NCBI RefSeq assembly: GCF_003345295.1
Contig: NZ_CP031056.1
Span: forward strand, 744,001-808,000
Length of the DNA: 64,000 nt
Source of the DNA: Vibrio splendidus
Lineage (GTDB): Bacteria; Pseudomonadota; Gammaproteobacteria; Enterobacterales; Vibrionaceae
Direction: 5' to 3'
Of this stretch, positions 35,200 through 44,156 are shown in pieces. Below the pieces are notes generated by a model. The model did no database searches, was not told the DNA's origin, and worked only from the letters and a program-made list of their open reading frames with translations. Each line of letters opens with the position of its first letter. Position 1 is the first letter of the stretch. Made by a program: the position numbers and the translations under genes.

Positions 35200-36600
35200 A
35201 TGAAACCAATCAATACCCTACTCATATCCGCACTTGCCGTTTGTTCTTTTAGCTCAGCCACTTATGCTGACACTATTTTGCATGCTTTCAATTGGAAGTA
35301 TTCGGACGTAACGGCCAACGCTAATCAAATTGCACAAGCTGGTTACAAGAAAGTACTCGTTGCTCCGGCAATGAAATCGAGCGGCAGCCAATGGTGGGCG
35401 CGTTACCAACCTCAAGACCTTCGTGCCATTGATTCACCTCTCGGCAACAAGCAAGATTTAGCCGCAATGATTGCCGCACTTAAAGGTGTGGGTGTTGATG
35501 TGTATGCCGATGTGGTGTTGAACCATATGGCGAATGAAAGCTGGAAGCGAAGTGACTTGGATTACCCTGGCACAGAAGTGCTAAACGATTATGCGAGCCG
35601 TTCAAGCTACTTTGCTGACCAGACTCTGTTTGGCAACTTAGCGCAAGGTTTTGTCTCGGCTAACGATTTCCATGCCGCAGGTTGTATTTCAGATTGGAAC
35701 GATCCTGGTCACGTTCAGTACTGGCGTTTGTGTGGTGCCGATGGCGATGTAGGTTTACCTGACCTTGATCCGAATAACTGGGTGGTTTCACAGCAACGTT
35801 TATATCTGAAAGCGCTAAAAGATATGGGGATCAAAGGTTTCCGTATTGATGCGGTAAAACACATGAGCCAGTACCAAATCGATCAGGTATTCACGTCTGA
35901 AATTACTGCGAACATGCATGTGTTCGGTGAAGTTATTACCAGTGGTGGAGCAGGGAACAGCGGCTATGAGTCGTTCTTGGCACCTTACCTGAATAATACT
36001 AATCATTCCGCGTACGATTTCCCGCTGTTTGCGTCGATTCGCTCGGCATTCTCAATGGGCGGTGGCTTGAATCAGCTGCATGATCCTAAAGCCTATGGCC
36101 AAGTATTGGATGATAATCGCTCAATTACTTTTGCGATCACACATGATATTCCAACCAATGACGGTTTCCGTTATCAAATTATGGATCCACAAGACGAGCA
36201 GCTTGCTTACGCTTACATCCTTGGTAAAGATGGCGGTACGCCGTTGATCTACAGTGATGACCTTCCTGATTCTGAAGATAAGGATAACGGTCGTTGGGGC
36301 AATGTTTGGAATAGCTCAAATATGAAGAATATGTTGAGCTTCCATAACGCGATGCAAGGTAAATCGATGACGATGATTTCCAGCGACCAATGTACTTTGC
36401 TGTTTAAGCGTGGCAAAGAAGGCGTTGTTGGTATTAACAAGTGTGGTGAAACCCGTGGCGTGACGGTTGATACCTACCAACATGAATTCAATTGGAATGT
36501 TCAATACAAAGACGTATTAAGCAGCGCGACAGAAACCATTTCTTCTCGCTACCATACCTTCAATCTACCACCACGCAGTGCGCGTATGTTTAAGCTTTAA
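35200..36600 (+). CDS. Secreted alpha-amylase, GH13
   Basis: 466 residues, with a Sec signal peptide ending at TYA-DTI. A single glycoside-hydrolase family 13 catalytic barrel covers the mature protein. Region I is DVYADVVLNH, region II GFRIDAVKH with the nucleophile Asp217, region III VFGEV with acid/base Glu244, and region IV AITHD with Asp316. A short C-terminal beta domain follows, with no starch-binding module. It cleaves internal alpha-1,4 bonds of starch or glycogen outside the cell. No maltodextrin transport genes are adjacent. Cys170-like and Cys385-like residues could form disulfides. Confidence 0.92.
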   Translation: MKPINTLLISALAVCSFSSATYADTILHAFNWKYSDVTANANQIAQAGYKKVLVAPAMKSSGSQWWARYQPQDLRAIDSPLGNKQDLAAMIAALKGVGVDVYADVVLNHMANESWKRSDLDYPGTEVLNDYASRSSYFADQTLFGNLAQGFVSANDFHAAGCISDWNDPGHVQYWRLCGADGDVGLPDLDPNNWVVSQQRLYLKALKDMGIKGFRIDAVKHMSQYQIDQVFTSEITANMHVFGEVITSGGAGNSGYESFLAPYLNNTNHSAYDFPLFASIRSAFSMGGGLNQLHDPKAYGQVLDDNRSITFAITHDIPTNDGFRYQIMDPQDEQLAYAYILGKDGGTPLIYSDDLPDSEDKDNGRWGNVWNSSNMKNMLSFHNAMQGKSMTMISSDQCTLLFKRGKEGVVGINKCGETRGVTVDTYQHEFNWNVQYKDVLSSATETISSRYHTFNLPPRSARMFKL

Positions 36601-36640
36601 TGCTCACTAAATAAAAGCAATAAACGACTGGTAGAAAGCA

Positions 36641-36666
36641 TAAGCCGCAGCAAGTTCTGCGGCTTA
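36641..36666. terminator. Hairpin between amylase and LysR genes
   Basis: Perfect ten-base stem TAAGCCGCAG (36641-36650) with 36657-36666, CAAGTT loop. The T run is poor on both sides; terminator by position between convergent genes. Confidence 0.6.
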
Positions 36667-36692
36667 GTTGTATCTGGGCTTACAGCTTACCG

Positions 36693-37667
36693 TTACTGAT
36701 GATCGCTAATAACACCAAACCAATGATTCTGGTGAGCTAATGATTTCAGCAACTCGATCTCTTTTGTTGTCTCTTCCCTAAGCCATTCAATCAGGTCATT
36801 TATTACCGGCGAATGAGTACGCTGGTGGCCAAAGTAAGTCCAAGCACTGTGTTGGATCTTGGCGTTTTTAGGACAGTATAAAAATCCTCGTTGAAGTTCT
36901 TGTAATACCAAAAGCAAATCAGTCACCGTGACGCCTTCCCCCGATAAACATGCACTGAGCGCTAAATCTAACGACAAGAAGCTGGTGTTTCTGACGGGCT
37001 TTTTCGGCGGGAACTCGACATCGGCTAGCCATACTTTCCAGTCATGGTGATCTAAGGTGGGATGGAGCCTTGGCATGGTTAAGATCGAGTCGAGGTTGGT
37101 GTCTTGCGTCGTTAAACTGGCAGAATTCGTTAAGCTAGTAGAACAGACTGGCGCCATGAACTCCTCACGCAAGAATGTGATATCAGGTGTATTGTCGTAT
37201 CGTTTTTTGAAGCGAGTGTGGAAGATCAACAAGTCATACTCGCTGCTGTTGATCGCTTCATCTTCTTCAATCACAGGAACAATCACGATCTCGTAATCGG
37301 GGTAACGCTCGTTTAATTCTCGAACCTTAGAGATCAACACTCGCGTCGCAAAGCTCAGAGTCGCTTTGATCACAATCCGCTTCTGTTTTGGCTCACTCCA
37401 AGATGCGATCACCGATTCGATATTGCCGTAGCTATCACGCAAAGCTACATACAAATCATGACCTTGTTCTGTTAATTCAATCGCTCGATGCTTACGAATA
37501 ACCAATGATGCGTTTAACTCATCTTCAAGCTGTTTGATCTGACGACTGATCGCACTTTGTGTCACGTTGAGTTCATCGGCAGCCAAGGTAAAGCTCATCA
37601 GCCTTGCAGCCGCTTCGAAAGCTTTTAAGCCATTATGTGAGGATGGTAAGCTAGGATATGGGGTCAT
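36693..37667 (-). CDS. LysR-family regulator, GcvA-like
   Basis: 324 residues. The N-terminus, LPSSHNGLKAFEAAARLMSFT followed by ADELNVTQSAISRQIKQLED, is the pattern of GcvA-type LysR proteins. The effector domain covers about 95-300, with a less usual C-terminal extension. It is divergent from the MATE transporter gene across 100 bases and may regulate it. No effector can be inferred. Confidence 0.88.
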   Translation of the reverse strand: MTPYPSLPSSHNGLKAFEAAARLMSFTLAADELNVTQSAISRQIKQLEDELNASLVIRKHRAIELTEQGHDLYVALRDSYGNIESVIASWSEPKQKRIVIKATLSFATRVLISKVRELNERYPDYEIVIVPVIEEDEAINSSEYDLLIFHTRFKKRYDNTPDITFLREEFMAPVCSTSLTNSASLTTQDTNLDSILTMPRLHPTLDHHDWKVWLADVEFPPKKPVRNTSFLSLDLALSACLSGEGVTVTDLLLVLQELQRGFLYCPKNAKIQHSAWTYFGHQRTHSPVINDLIEWLREETTKEIELLKSLAHQNHWFGVISDHQ

Positions 37668-37767
37668 AATTCGTTCGCATGAGTTTATGGAATGTTAGAG
37701 TCGCAAATTTATCAATTGAACGCCAGCCTCATCGATCGTATTTTGGGCGGAATTAACTGAGGCGCTC

Positions 37768-39120
37768 ATGAAAAAAATACTCACTCTTGCATTCCCTTTG
37801 ATCATTTCACAACTGATATCCATGGCTTTAGTCCTTACTGATGTTTGGATGATGTCGCGTATCAGTGTGTCAGCCCTAGCGGCTGGTGGCTTAGGCGCCT
37901 CTATCTACTTTTTCATCTTCATTATTGCGAGTAGCACGGTAGGGTGTGTCGCGAACTTGATTGCGATCGCTTATGGTCAGCGCGTCGCTCGCCCAGAGTT
38001 TGGTAATACACAAATTAGGTTGGCGGTGAAAGGCGCAACTATGCTGGCATTCGTGCTCAGCGTAACCTTAATGGCGAGCTTCTGGTTTGCTCCGTTGGTA
38101 TTGGAAGCAGCAAAACAGCCGCCAGAAGTGATCACCTTGGCTATGGAATACGTGCATGCCTTGAAATGGGTAATGCTGCCTTCGCTTATCTTGCTAGTAC
38201 TTCGCGGGCTAACCAGTGCGTTCGGTAATGTGCAATCCATTCTTGTGATGTCTGTTATTACCGTAATTCTGAATGTGCCAGTGAGTTATTTGCTGACGTT
38301 CCAGTTAGATATGGGCTTAACGGGTCTAGGTTTAGGAACCGCTATTGCTGCGTTGATCGTGATGCTTGGATATACGGTGTGGGTGTTTAAACGCGACGAG
38401 TTCAAGCAATTCGCACCATGGCTTCATACCGAAGAATATTCGATTAAGTTGATGAGTCCTTTATTGATGATGGGCTTGCCGATTGCAATGGCGGCTTTAC
38501 TTGAGCATGGCTTAATCTACGGTGGCACCTTAATGGCGGGCACGATCAGTATTGCTTCGTTAGCTCTGCACCAAATCCTTTTGCAATGCTTAAGTTTCAC
38601 TTGGAACTTCAATTTCGGCTTTTCACAGGCTGCCGCTATTTTGGTTGGACGTGACTACGGTGCGGGCAACTACGAAGGCATCAAAAGAACATCCATTCTA
38701 AGCTTTATTTTGGTGTCGGTGCTGAGCGTGGCGCTGTCTGCCGTGTTTATCATATGGCCTGAAATGATCGCTTCTCTCTTTAAGCTAGACGACGGCACTG
38801 GCGCGATGACTTCGTTATTGGCTTCTGTTATCTGGGTAGTCGCGTTGTGCTTCATCGTTGATGCTTGGCAGTTACTGGCAATTAACCTATTGAGAGGCAT
38901 GAAGATTGTTTCAATGCCAACCGTGATGACAGCTATTGGTTACTGGGTATTTGGCCTACCTGCTGCTTGGTATTTGATGCATAAGTTCCAGCTTGCAGGG
39001 ATTTGGGGCGGAATCGGCGTCGGTTTAGGTGTAACGGGTATTCTATTGCTTATCCAATTAATGCGTGTCATTCAAAAGAACAACCAATCTCCAGATTTGT
39101 CGAATCATGCTTATACGTGA
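37768..39120 (+). CDS. MATE-family efflux transporter
   Basis: 450 residues, 12 helices in two six-helix bundles typical of the multidrug and toxin extrusion family, which uses Na+ or H+ gradients. N-terminal LAFPLIISQLISMALVLTDVWMMSRIS is a typical start, with the helix-1 Asp of the NorM group (Asp26 region, VLTDVWMM). The second half begins LMSPLLMMGLPIAMAALLEHG. Divergent from a LysR gene. The drug or metabolite exported is unknown. Confidence 0.9.
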   Translation: MKKILTLAFPLIISQLISMALVLTDVWMMSRISVSALAAGGLGASIYFFIFIIASSTVGCVANLIAIAYGQRVARPEFGNTQIRLAVKGATMLAFVLSVTLMASFWFAPLVLEAAKQPPEVITLAMEYVHALKWVMLPSLILLVLRGLTSAFGNVQSILVMSVITVILNVPVSYLLTFQLDMGLTGLGLGTAIAALIVMLGYTVWVFKRDEFKQFAPWLHTEEYSIKLMSPLLMMGLPIAMAALLEHGLIYGGTLMAGTISIASLALHQILLQCLSFTWNFNFGFSQAAAILVGRDYGAGNYEGIKRTSILSFILVSVLSVALSAVFIIWPEMIASLFKLDDGTGAMTSLLASVIWVVALCFIVDAWQLLAINLLRGMKIVSMPTVMTAIGYWVFGLPAAWYLMHKFQLAGIWGGIGVGLGVTGILLLIQLMRVIQKNNQSPDLSNHAYT

Positions 39121-39144
39121 TTTGCTAATGGCGCACTGAACAAC

Positions 39145-39181
39145 AAAAAGCCGCAGTCATTAAGGTGACTGCGGCTTTTTT
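39145..39181. terminator. Strong bidirectional terminator
   Basis: 15-base perfect stem (39145-39159 with 39166-39180), TTAAGG loop, A5 and T6 flanks. It lies between the MATE gene and the convergent Spy-like gene. Confidence 0.93.
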
Positions 39182-39246
39182 GTTGTCTATTCCGATTCTT
39201 CTCTTTTGGGGGAGAGGGTAAGAATCAATATCAGGATTAGGGGCAG

Positions 39247-39291
39247 CTACTTTCTACCAAACTGCTTTCTACCAAACTACTTTCCACCAGA
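39247..39291 (-). repeat. Three 15-base tandem repeats across the Spy-like gene's stop codon
   Basis: Units at 39247-39261, 39262-39276 and 39277-39291. The first two differ at one position; the third, which holds the last codons of the gene, differs at a few. The repeat length keeps the reading frame, so the gene end has been copied twice beyond its stop. Confidence 0.8.
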
Positions 39292-39714
39292 GAGCGCAGA
39301 CTTCATCATGGTTTTGAATTGCTCTTTCTGCTCTTCAGTCAGCACGTTATAGATGTTGTTCTTAAGACGCATCTCTTGCATCACCATCGACTTCTCTGTT
39401 GCTTGAACCGTGTCGATGACCTTTTCCATTTCGGCTTCATCAAAATCTGGTTGAGTCACAAGGCTGATCTGTTTCTTCTTAAGCTCTATGGCTTTATCCA
39501 TATCAATCTCTGTTCTATCGGATTGATACTCTTGTACAAGAGAGAACACTTCCGCTTGTTGCTCTTCGGTTAGATTCAAAGAAGCAATAACCATTTGCAG
39601 TGGGCTAAGCGCTGGCTGTGGCGGTTGTTGTGGTGTTGAAGCACTCACAAACGGAGCGGTAACGAGTAAAGCTGAAGCAGTTAATACACAAAGCGACTTT
39701 TTCAGTGATTTCAT
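39277..39714 (-). CDS. Spy/CpxP-like periplasmic protein
   Basis: 145 residues. A signal peptide ends near VSA-STP, followed by a Pro/Gln-rich segment and then an all-helical domain with two LTEEQ motifs (NLTEEQQAEV near 48, VLTEEQKEQF near 128). These match the LTxxQ signature of Spy/CpxP chaperones that counter envelope stress. AGGAGA lies 6 bases before the ATG. No CpxRA genes are in the window. The similarity is short, so this is a family-level call. Confidence 0.65.
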   Translation of the reverse strand: MKSLKKSLCVLTASALLVTAPFVSASTPQQPPQPALSPLQMVIASLNLTEEQQAEVFSLVQEYQSDRTEIDMDKAIELKKKQISLVTQPDFDEAEMEKVIDTVQATEKSMVMQEMRLKNNIYNVLTEEQKEQFKTMMKSALSGGK

Positions 39715-39940
39715 TGAGTTTCTCCTGTTAGTGGAAACAAGAGTATAGACGGCGGAGCTGAACTCGATATGAACACGCTGTTCAGTTAAGTGTGCTCAGC
39801 GATTTACGTTCACTTAAATTCGTTCAGATAAGTACCTTCAAGTAAGTAGAGAGTGGGTTAGACCTTGGTCTTACAGAAACCGAGCGCAAAGGTGACTAGA
39901 ATGATTTGAGTTGCTCACCGTTTTATCAAGGAATACACAA

Positions 39941-40186
39941 ATGGAAGTTGGATTGTTCTGGGCTGAAAAAGGGATGTTAGTGCTTGGCGCGCTGTTTGTT
40001 TTGACGAGCATGATGCAGTACGGAAGACGCAGTAGCGATTGGAAAGGCGTGATTACGATGTTCTACAAACGTATCCCAATGAATATTGCAGAATACAAAT
40101 GGTATCGTTTGGGCATTGCTTTGTTGGTGTTTGCTGTGGTTATACGTTTCGCATTACTGATCCTATGGCCTTCATACCAGTTTTAG
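39941..40186 (+). CDS. Small two-helix membrane protein
   Basis: 81 residues from ATG 39941, 7 bases after AAGGAA; an in-frame start at 39911 lacks a site. Two hydrophobic helices (about 9-22 and 57-75) flank a basic loop (QYGRRSSDWKGVITMFYKR). Probably an inner-membrane protein. I do not recognise the family. It is divergent from the Spy-like gene across 226 bases. Confidence 0.6.
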   Translation: MEVGLFWAEKGMLVLGALFVLTSMMQYGRRSSDWKGVITMFYKRIPMNIAEYKWYRLGIALLVFAVVIRFALLILWPSYQF

Positions 40187-40512
40187 TCCTTTGTATTCGC
40201 TCTTTTATATAGAGCAGGTAAACCAATACATTCATGACGAGATTGAGCCTTAATAAACTCACTTATTAAGGCTGTCATTTCATAAATTAGCGCTGTTGTT
40301 CCATGAAAAAGTGCTATTACTCTATAATGACGAACGGTTATTACCTTTGTAGCATATTGTTTTTCATGAAGAATAATGTCGGATAATAGCTTACCTGCTT
40401 GTTTCATCATTCTTACTAATAATCTACACATAAATCCATTCACCCCGTACCTGATACCATAATGTTCTGTTACACTCGTCCGAATTAGCTTTAATTTGTC
40501 GGTGGTGCATTT
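40187..40512. other. Intergenic stretch
   Basis: An 86-codon minus-strand frame (40183-40443) covers most of it, but it has no ribosome site, no recognisable domain and overlaps the end of the upstream gene. I treat the region as non-coding, probably holding the promoter of the CheY-CheC gene. Confidence 0.35.
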
Positions 40513-41517
40513 ATGTCGTTCCCAGTTCTTATATGTGATGATTCTGCGTTAGCAAGGAAGCAGATGGCTCGATCACTGCCTAGTTCTCTAAATGCAGATA
40601 TAACTTTTGCTGTTCATGGGCTTAATGCACTTGAAGAGTTAGCTCAAAACCAATTTAAATTGATGTTCCTCGACCTCACCATGCCGGAATTAGACGGCTA
40701 TGGCACATTGGAAGAGATGCAACGTTTGGGTGATACCACGCCTGTTGTCGTTGTTTCTGGTGACATACAACCAAAAGCACAACAGAAGGTGATGGATCTC
40801 GGCGCTAAAGCATTTTTGCAAAAGCCGATCGATAAAGAAGCGTTAAAAGCGATTTTACGTGAGCACGTCGAGCCACCAAAACAACCTCAACTGTATACGC
40901 CTACTGCTCTCGAACTTCCAATATTGCGCCGACGCGATATCTATATGGAAGTGGCGAACGTAGCGATAGGCCGTGCTGCTGATGCACTGGCTCGTCACTT
41001 TAATGTATTTGTCCACTTGCCACTGCCGAACGTCAACATCTTCGAAGTGAGCGAATTGCACATGGCGCTTCGTGACCTAGCAGACAACGACCAAGTGTCG
41101 GGTGTTTGCCAAGGCTTCAGCGGAGAAGGCATTGCAGGCGAAGCATTAGTATTACTGAGTGATTCCAGCGTGAGCGACCTTAAGAAGCTCATGAAAGTGC
41201 CAACCGAAAGCGAACAGCTTGAAGAACTAGAACTGCTGATGGATGTATCGAATATCCTAGTTGGTTCTTTTCTTAACGGGCTAGGGGAGCAATCTGAGGT
41301 TCGTTTCTTCCAGAGTTCTCCGGTTCTGCTTGGGCAACACATCTCAATTGATTCCGTGATTGAGAATACCAGCGGCTCGTTTAAGAAGACCATGACCTTT
41401 GAAGTCAGTTACAACATTGATGGCACTTCAATCCGTTGTGATCTTCTGTTTATGTTCGTTGACGAATCTCTGCCTCTTCTAGACAACAAATTGGCCTACC
41501 TAATGGAGGAGTTTTAA
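40513..41517 (+). CDS. Response regulator fused to CheC-like phosphatase domain
   Basis: 334 residues. Residues 1-120 are a receiver domain: acidic pair Asp9-Asp10, phospho-acceptor Asp54 in FLDLTMPELDGYG, Thr/Ser in VVVSGD, Lys in LQKP. Residues 140-330 resemble a CheC/CheX/FliY phosphatase, with two copies of its E-x-x-N helix: EVANVAIGRAADALAR and LLMDVSNILVGSFLNGL (Asp replacing Glu in the second). Such fusions dephosphorylate CheY-like proteins under control of their own receiver. The PAS gene starts 1 base after its stop, so the pair works together. No histidine kinase gene is adjacent. Confidence 0.85.
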   Translation: MSFPVLICDDSALARKQMARSLPSSLNADITFAVHGLNALEELAQNQFKLMFLDLTMPELDGYGTLEEMQRLGDTTPVVVVSGDIQPKAQQKVMDLGAKAFLQKPIDKEALKAILREHVEPPKQPQLYTPTALELPILRRRDIYMEVANVAIGRAADALARHFNVFVHLPLPNVNIFEVSELHMALRDLADNDQVSGVCQGFSGEGIAGEALVLLSDSSVSDLKKLMKVPTESEQLEELELLMDVSNILVGSFLNGLGEQSEVRFFQSSPVLLGQHISIDSVIENTSGSFKKTMTFEVSYNIDGTSIRCDLLFMFVDESLPLLDNKLAYLMEEF

Positions 41518-41518
41518 T

Positions 41519-41956
41519 ATGCTGAATCTTCCTGCTGAATTTGAACAGTTCCACTGGATGGTGGATATGGTTCAAAACGTCGATATGGGGCTGGTGGTCA
41601 TTAACCGTGACTTTCAGGTACAAGTTTGGAATGGCTTCATGACGCACCATAGTGGTAAGCAATCGCACGATGCTATTGGTAAGTCTATCTTTGAACTGTT
41701 CCCTGAGATCCCTGAAGAGTGGTTTAGGCTGAAAACCAAGCCCGTCTACGATCTCGGTTGTCGTAGCTTCATTACATGGCAACAAAGGCCTTATCTGTTT
41801 AAGTGCCGTAATGTTAGGCCTGTAACCCAACAAGCCGACTTTATGTATCAGAACGTGACGCTAAACCCAATGCGCTCGCCAACAGGGCAAGTCAGCTCAT
41901 TGTTCTTGTCGATTCAAGATGCGACCGCTGAAGCGTTAGTCTCTCAAAAGAACTAG
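41519..41956 (+). CDS. Single-domain PAS protein
   Basis: 145 residues consisting of one PAS fold: MVQNVDMGLVVINRDFQVQVWNGFM opens it, then IGKSIFELFPEIPEEW, and VTLNPMRSPTGQVSSLFLSIQDAT closes it. There is no output domain, so it must act through a partner. It is translationally coupled to the CheY-CheC gene (GGAGG just before its ATG). It probably senses a signal and modulates an unlinked histidine kinase with the neighbouring regulator. Whether it binds a cofactor cannot be told. Confidence 0.8.
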   Translation: MLNLPAEFEQFHWMVDMVQNVDMGLVVINRDFQVQVWNGFMTHHSGKQSHDAIGKSIFELFPEIPEEWFRLKTKPVYDLGCRSFITWQQRPYLFKCRNVRPVTQQADFMYQNVTLNPMRSPTGQVSSLFLSIQDATAEALVSQKN

Positions 41957-42019
41957 CACTGTTCTATTTACTAAACAGCACTTTTCTATGTGTGTATTAG
42001 CATCAGTCTAATCAGCGAA

Positions 42020-42058
42020 TAAAAATGGCTAAGGTTAATTACCTGAGCCATTTTTTTG
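42020..42058 (+). terminator. Terminator after PAS gene
   Basis: AAAAATGGCT arm (about 42020-42030) mirrored at about 42045-42056, with inner AGGT/ACCT pairs and T7 tail. Confidence 0.88.
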
Positions 42059-42513
42059 CTTTTTATTCTTCATATCTAATCTTTCCCCTAGCTTTTCACG
42101 TCAACCAATCTTCTTTTTCTATGCGCTTTACTCAATATTCCAGGTTACATGAACGACCGGGAAGTCACGAAACGTACTTTCGGAGCGGCAATGCTACGGG
42201 TGAATAGAAATTGGATTTATAAAGTTCGAGATTGAAAGCTTCATTTAATGGAGTGCGAGGTCTGAATTCTCAAACCCAAGTGAATCTTGGTCTCTAGATC
42301 GAGTCGTTATCACTCTACTTTTCCAAGTGACCACAAAATAAAAAAGTCACGAGATTGGCCAATTTGGTCAAAAACAGATAAAAATTAGAAAAAAATCGAA
42401 TTTATTTAAGAAAAAAGGCATTTTTTTGTTGGAGAAAAGTGTGGTTTTTATGTGATTTCGAGGAACTTTCTTCACATTATTGCTTTATGAGGGGGACATT
42501 ACGTAAAAAATGG

Positions 42514-42551
42514 AGGAAAACGATTGCGCAATAAACCAACAGCGTTTGCGT
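42514..42551. promoter_or_regulatory. Two tandem PurR-box-like sites
   Basis: AGGAAAACGATTGCGC (42514-42529) matches the palindromic PurR consensus ACGCAAACGNTTNCGT at 12 of 14 fixed positions. The second site (42536-42551, CCAACAGCGTTTGCGT) has a perfect right half CGTTTGCGT. They are 22 bases apart, two helical turns. Purine repression of GMP reductase is plausible; this is inferred from sequence only. Confidence 0.5.
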
Positions 42552-42667
42552 GAATGGTTCGCTAAGTTATTAATTAGTAAGAATTTAGTGGGAAAGTGTA
42601 GCTAGGGAAGTTTTAGCGGATATGGAATCTTTGAGAGGATAGCATAAAAAAAAATGAAATATCAGAC

Positions 42668-42735
42668 TTGCTGTTACTAAATCACGACCTATAATGCTGA
42701 AAACCGGAGCGTCTGCCAACGCTCCGGTTTTTTTG
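42668..42735 (+). promoter_or_regulatory. Promoter firing directly into a terminator hairpin upstream of guaC
   Basis: TTGCTG (42668-42673) and a perfect TATAAT (42690-42695) are 16 bases apart. The expected start, about 42702, coincides with a 12-base perfect stem AAACCGGAGCGT (42701-42712) paired with 42719-42730 and followed by T8. This gives either a 5' stabilising hairpin on the guaC mRNA or early termination. Confidence 0.6.
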
Positions 42736-42822
42736 TGTCCGAAGAAAAGTAAACTCGTCTGCCAACGGTTTTACTACGCATTTCGCGAGAGACACATAAT
42801 TTTATGAATCAAGGAAAACACC

Positions 42823-43866
42823 ATGCGTATCGAACAAGAACTTAAGTTAGGTTTCAAAGATGTACTCTTCCGTCCGAAGCGTTCTACCCTTAAAAGCCGT
42901 TCTCAAGTTGAATTAACCCGCGATTTTACATTCAAGCATAGCGGTCGTCAATGGTCTGGTACTCCAGTAATTGCAGCTAACATGGATTCGGTAGCAAGCT
43001 TTGAAATGGCAGCTGCTCTAGCAGAGCACGGTGTTATGACTGCAGTACACAAGCACTACACAGTAGAGCAGTGGGCTGAGTTTGCTAAAACAGCAGACAA
43101 GAAAACTCTGAACAACGTATTTGTATCAACAGGTACGTCTGAAGCTGAGTTCGAGAAAGTTAAGAAGATCATGGCTCTTAGCGAAGAGTTCGTATTTATC
43201 TGTATTGATATCGCTAACGGTTACTCAGAGCACCTTGTTGAGTTCGTACAGAAAGTACGTGCTGAATTCCCAACTAAAGTTATTTCTGCGGGTAACGTTG
43301 TAACGGGTGACATGGTTGAAGAGCTAATCCTAGCAGGCGCAGACATCGTTAAGGTTGGTATCGGCCCTGGTTCGGTTTGTACTACACGTGTTAAAACAGG
43401 CGTAGGTTACCCTCAACTTTCTGCAATTATCGAGTGTGGCGACGCGGCACACGGCCTTGGCGGCATGATCATCGGTGACGGTGGTTGTTCATGTGCGGGT
43501 GACGTATCTAAAGCGTTCGGCGGCGGTGCTGACTTCGTAATGCTAGGCGGCATGCTAGCTGGTCACTCTGAGTCAGGCGGTGAAGTAGTAGAGCAAGATG
43601 GTAAGCAGTACATGAAGTTCTACGGCATGTCTTCACAGTCGGCTATGGACAAGCACTCAGGTGGTGTTGCTAAGTACCGTGCTGCGGAAGGTAAAACTGT
43701 TTTACTTCCATACCGTGGTTCAGTTCACAACACAATTTCTGACATCCTTGGTGGTGTACGTTCAACTTGTACATACGTAGGCGCAGCAAAGCTTAAAGAG
43801 CTAACTAAGCGTACGACTTTCATCCGTGTACAAGAGCAAGAGAACAACGTATTCGGTAAAGAGTAA
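42823..43866 (+). CDS. guaC: GMP reductase
   Basis: 347 residues, the exact size of E. coli GuaC. It reduces GMP to IMP with NADPH, returning guanine nucleotides to the common purine pool. IMPDH/GMPR barrel with FRPKRSTLKSRSQVEL at the start, NMDSVASFEMA, the catalytic-cysteine loop GIGPGSVCTTR, and IIGDGGCSCAGDVSKAFGGGADFVMLGGMLAG. There are no CBS domains, which separates it from IMP dehydrogenase. Codon use is that of a well-expressed native gene (about 57% GC in the 60 bases from 43501). Confidence 0.96.
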   Translation: MRIEQELKLGFKDVLFRPKRSTLKSRSQVELTRDFTFKHSGRQWSGTPVIAANMDSVASFEMAAALAEHGVMTAVHKHYTVEQWAEFAKTADKKTLNNVFVSTGTSEAEFEKVKKIMALSEEFVFICIDIANGYSEHLVEFVQKVRAEFPTKVISAGNVVTGDMVEELILAGADIVKVGIGPGSVCTTRVKTGVGYPQLSAIIECGDAAHGLGGMIIGDGGCSCAGDVSKAFGGGADFVMLGGMLAGHSESGGEVVEQDGKQYMKFYGMSSQSAMDKHSGGVAKYRAAEGKTVLLPYRGSVHNTISDILGGVRSTCTYVGAAKLKELTKRTTFIRVQEQENNVFGKE

Positions 43867-43895
43867 TCTGAACGAGTTCGAATAGTTTGAAGATC

Positions 43896-43924
43896 AAGAG
43901 CCGCTTTTTAGTGGCTCTTTTTTG
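43896..43924 (+). terminator. guaC terminator, left copy of cassette-flanking repeat
   Basis: Stem AAGAGCCGC (43896-43904) with 43911-43919, one G-T pair, TTTTTA loop, T tail. Positions 43896-43920 match 47387-47411 at 24 of 25 bases. Confidence 0.9.
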
Positions 43925-44156
43925 TTTAGGACTTGCAAACACATTATTGCCCCTAACTTTTCTAGGGTTAGATCGAACTTAATATCAAATCGTGCGTTGT
44001 AGATTATTTCTCTTCATGCTTAAAAGTCTAATTATGTGGTTAAATGTGCTAATCCACTATAACCCTACCTCAGACTTCTATCTTAAATACTACTTAAAGT
44101 GTAAGTCTCTTAATTATATGAAATAATACTTATATTATTAATTGATCGAGAACTCT

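Larger units (their letters stand above)
42059..42822 (+). promoter_or_regulatory. Long leader region of guaC
   Basis: 764 bases with no credible gene. It carries two PurR-box-like sites (42514-42551), a promoter-like pair (42668-42695) and a terminator hairpin (42701-42735). A 12-base direct repeat CGTCTGCCAACG stands at 42710-42721 and 42756-42767. The left 400 bases are AT-rich with no recognisable element. Confidence 0.5.

Noticed and set aside
40183..40443. 86-codon minus-strand frame
   Set aside because: No ribosome site, no domain, and it overlaps the 3' end of the small membrane protein gene.
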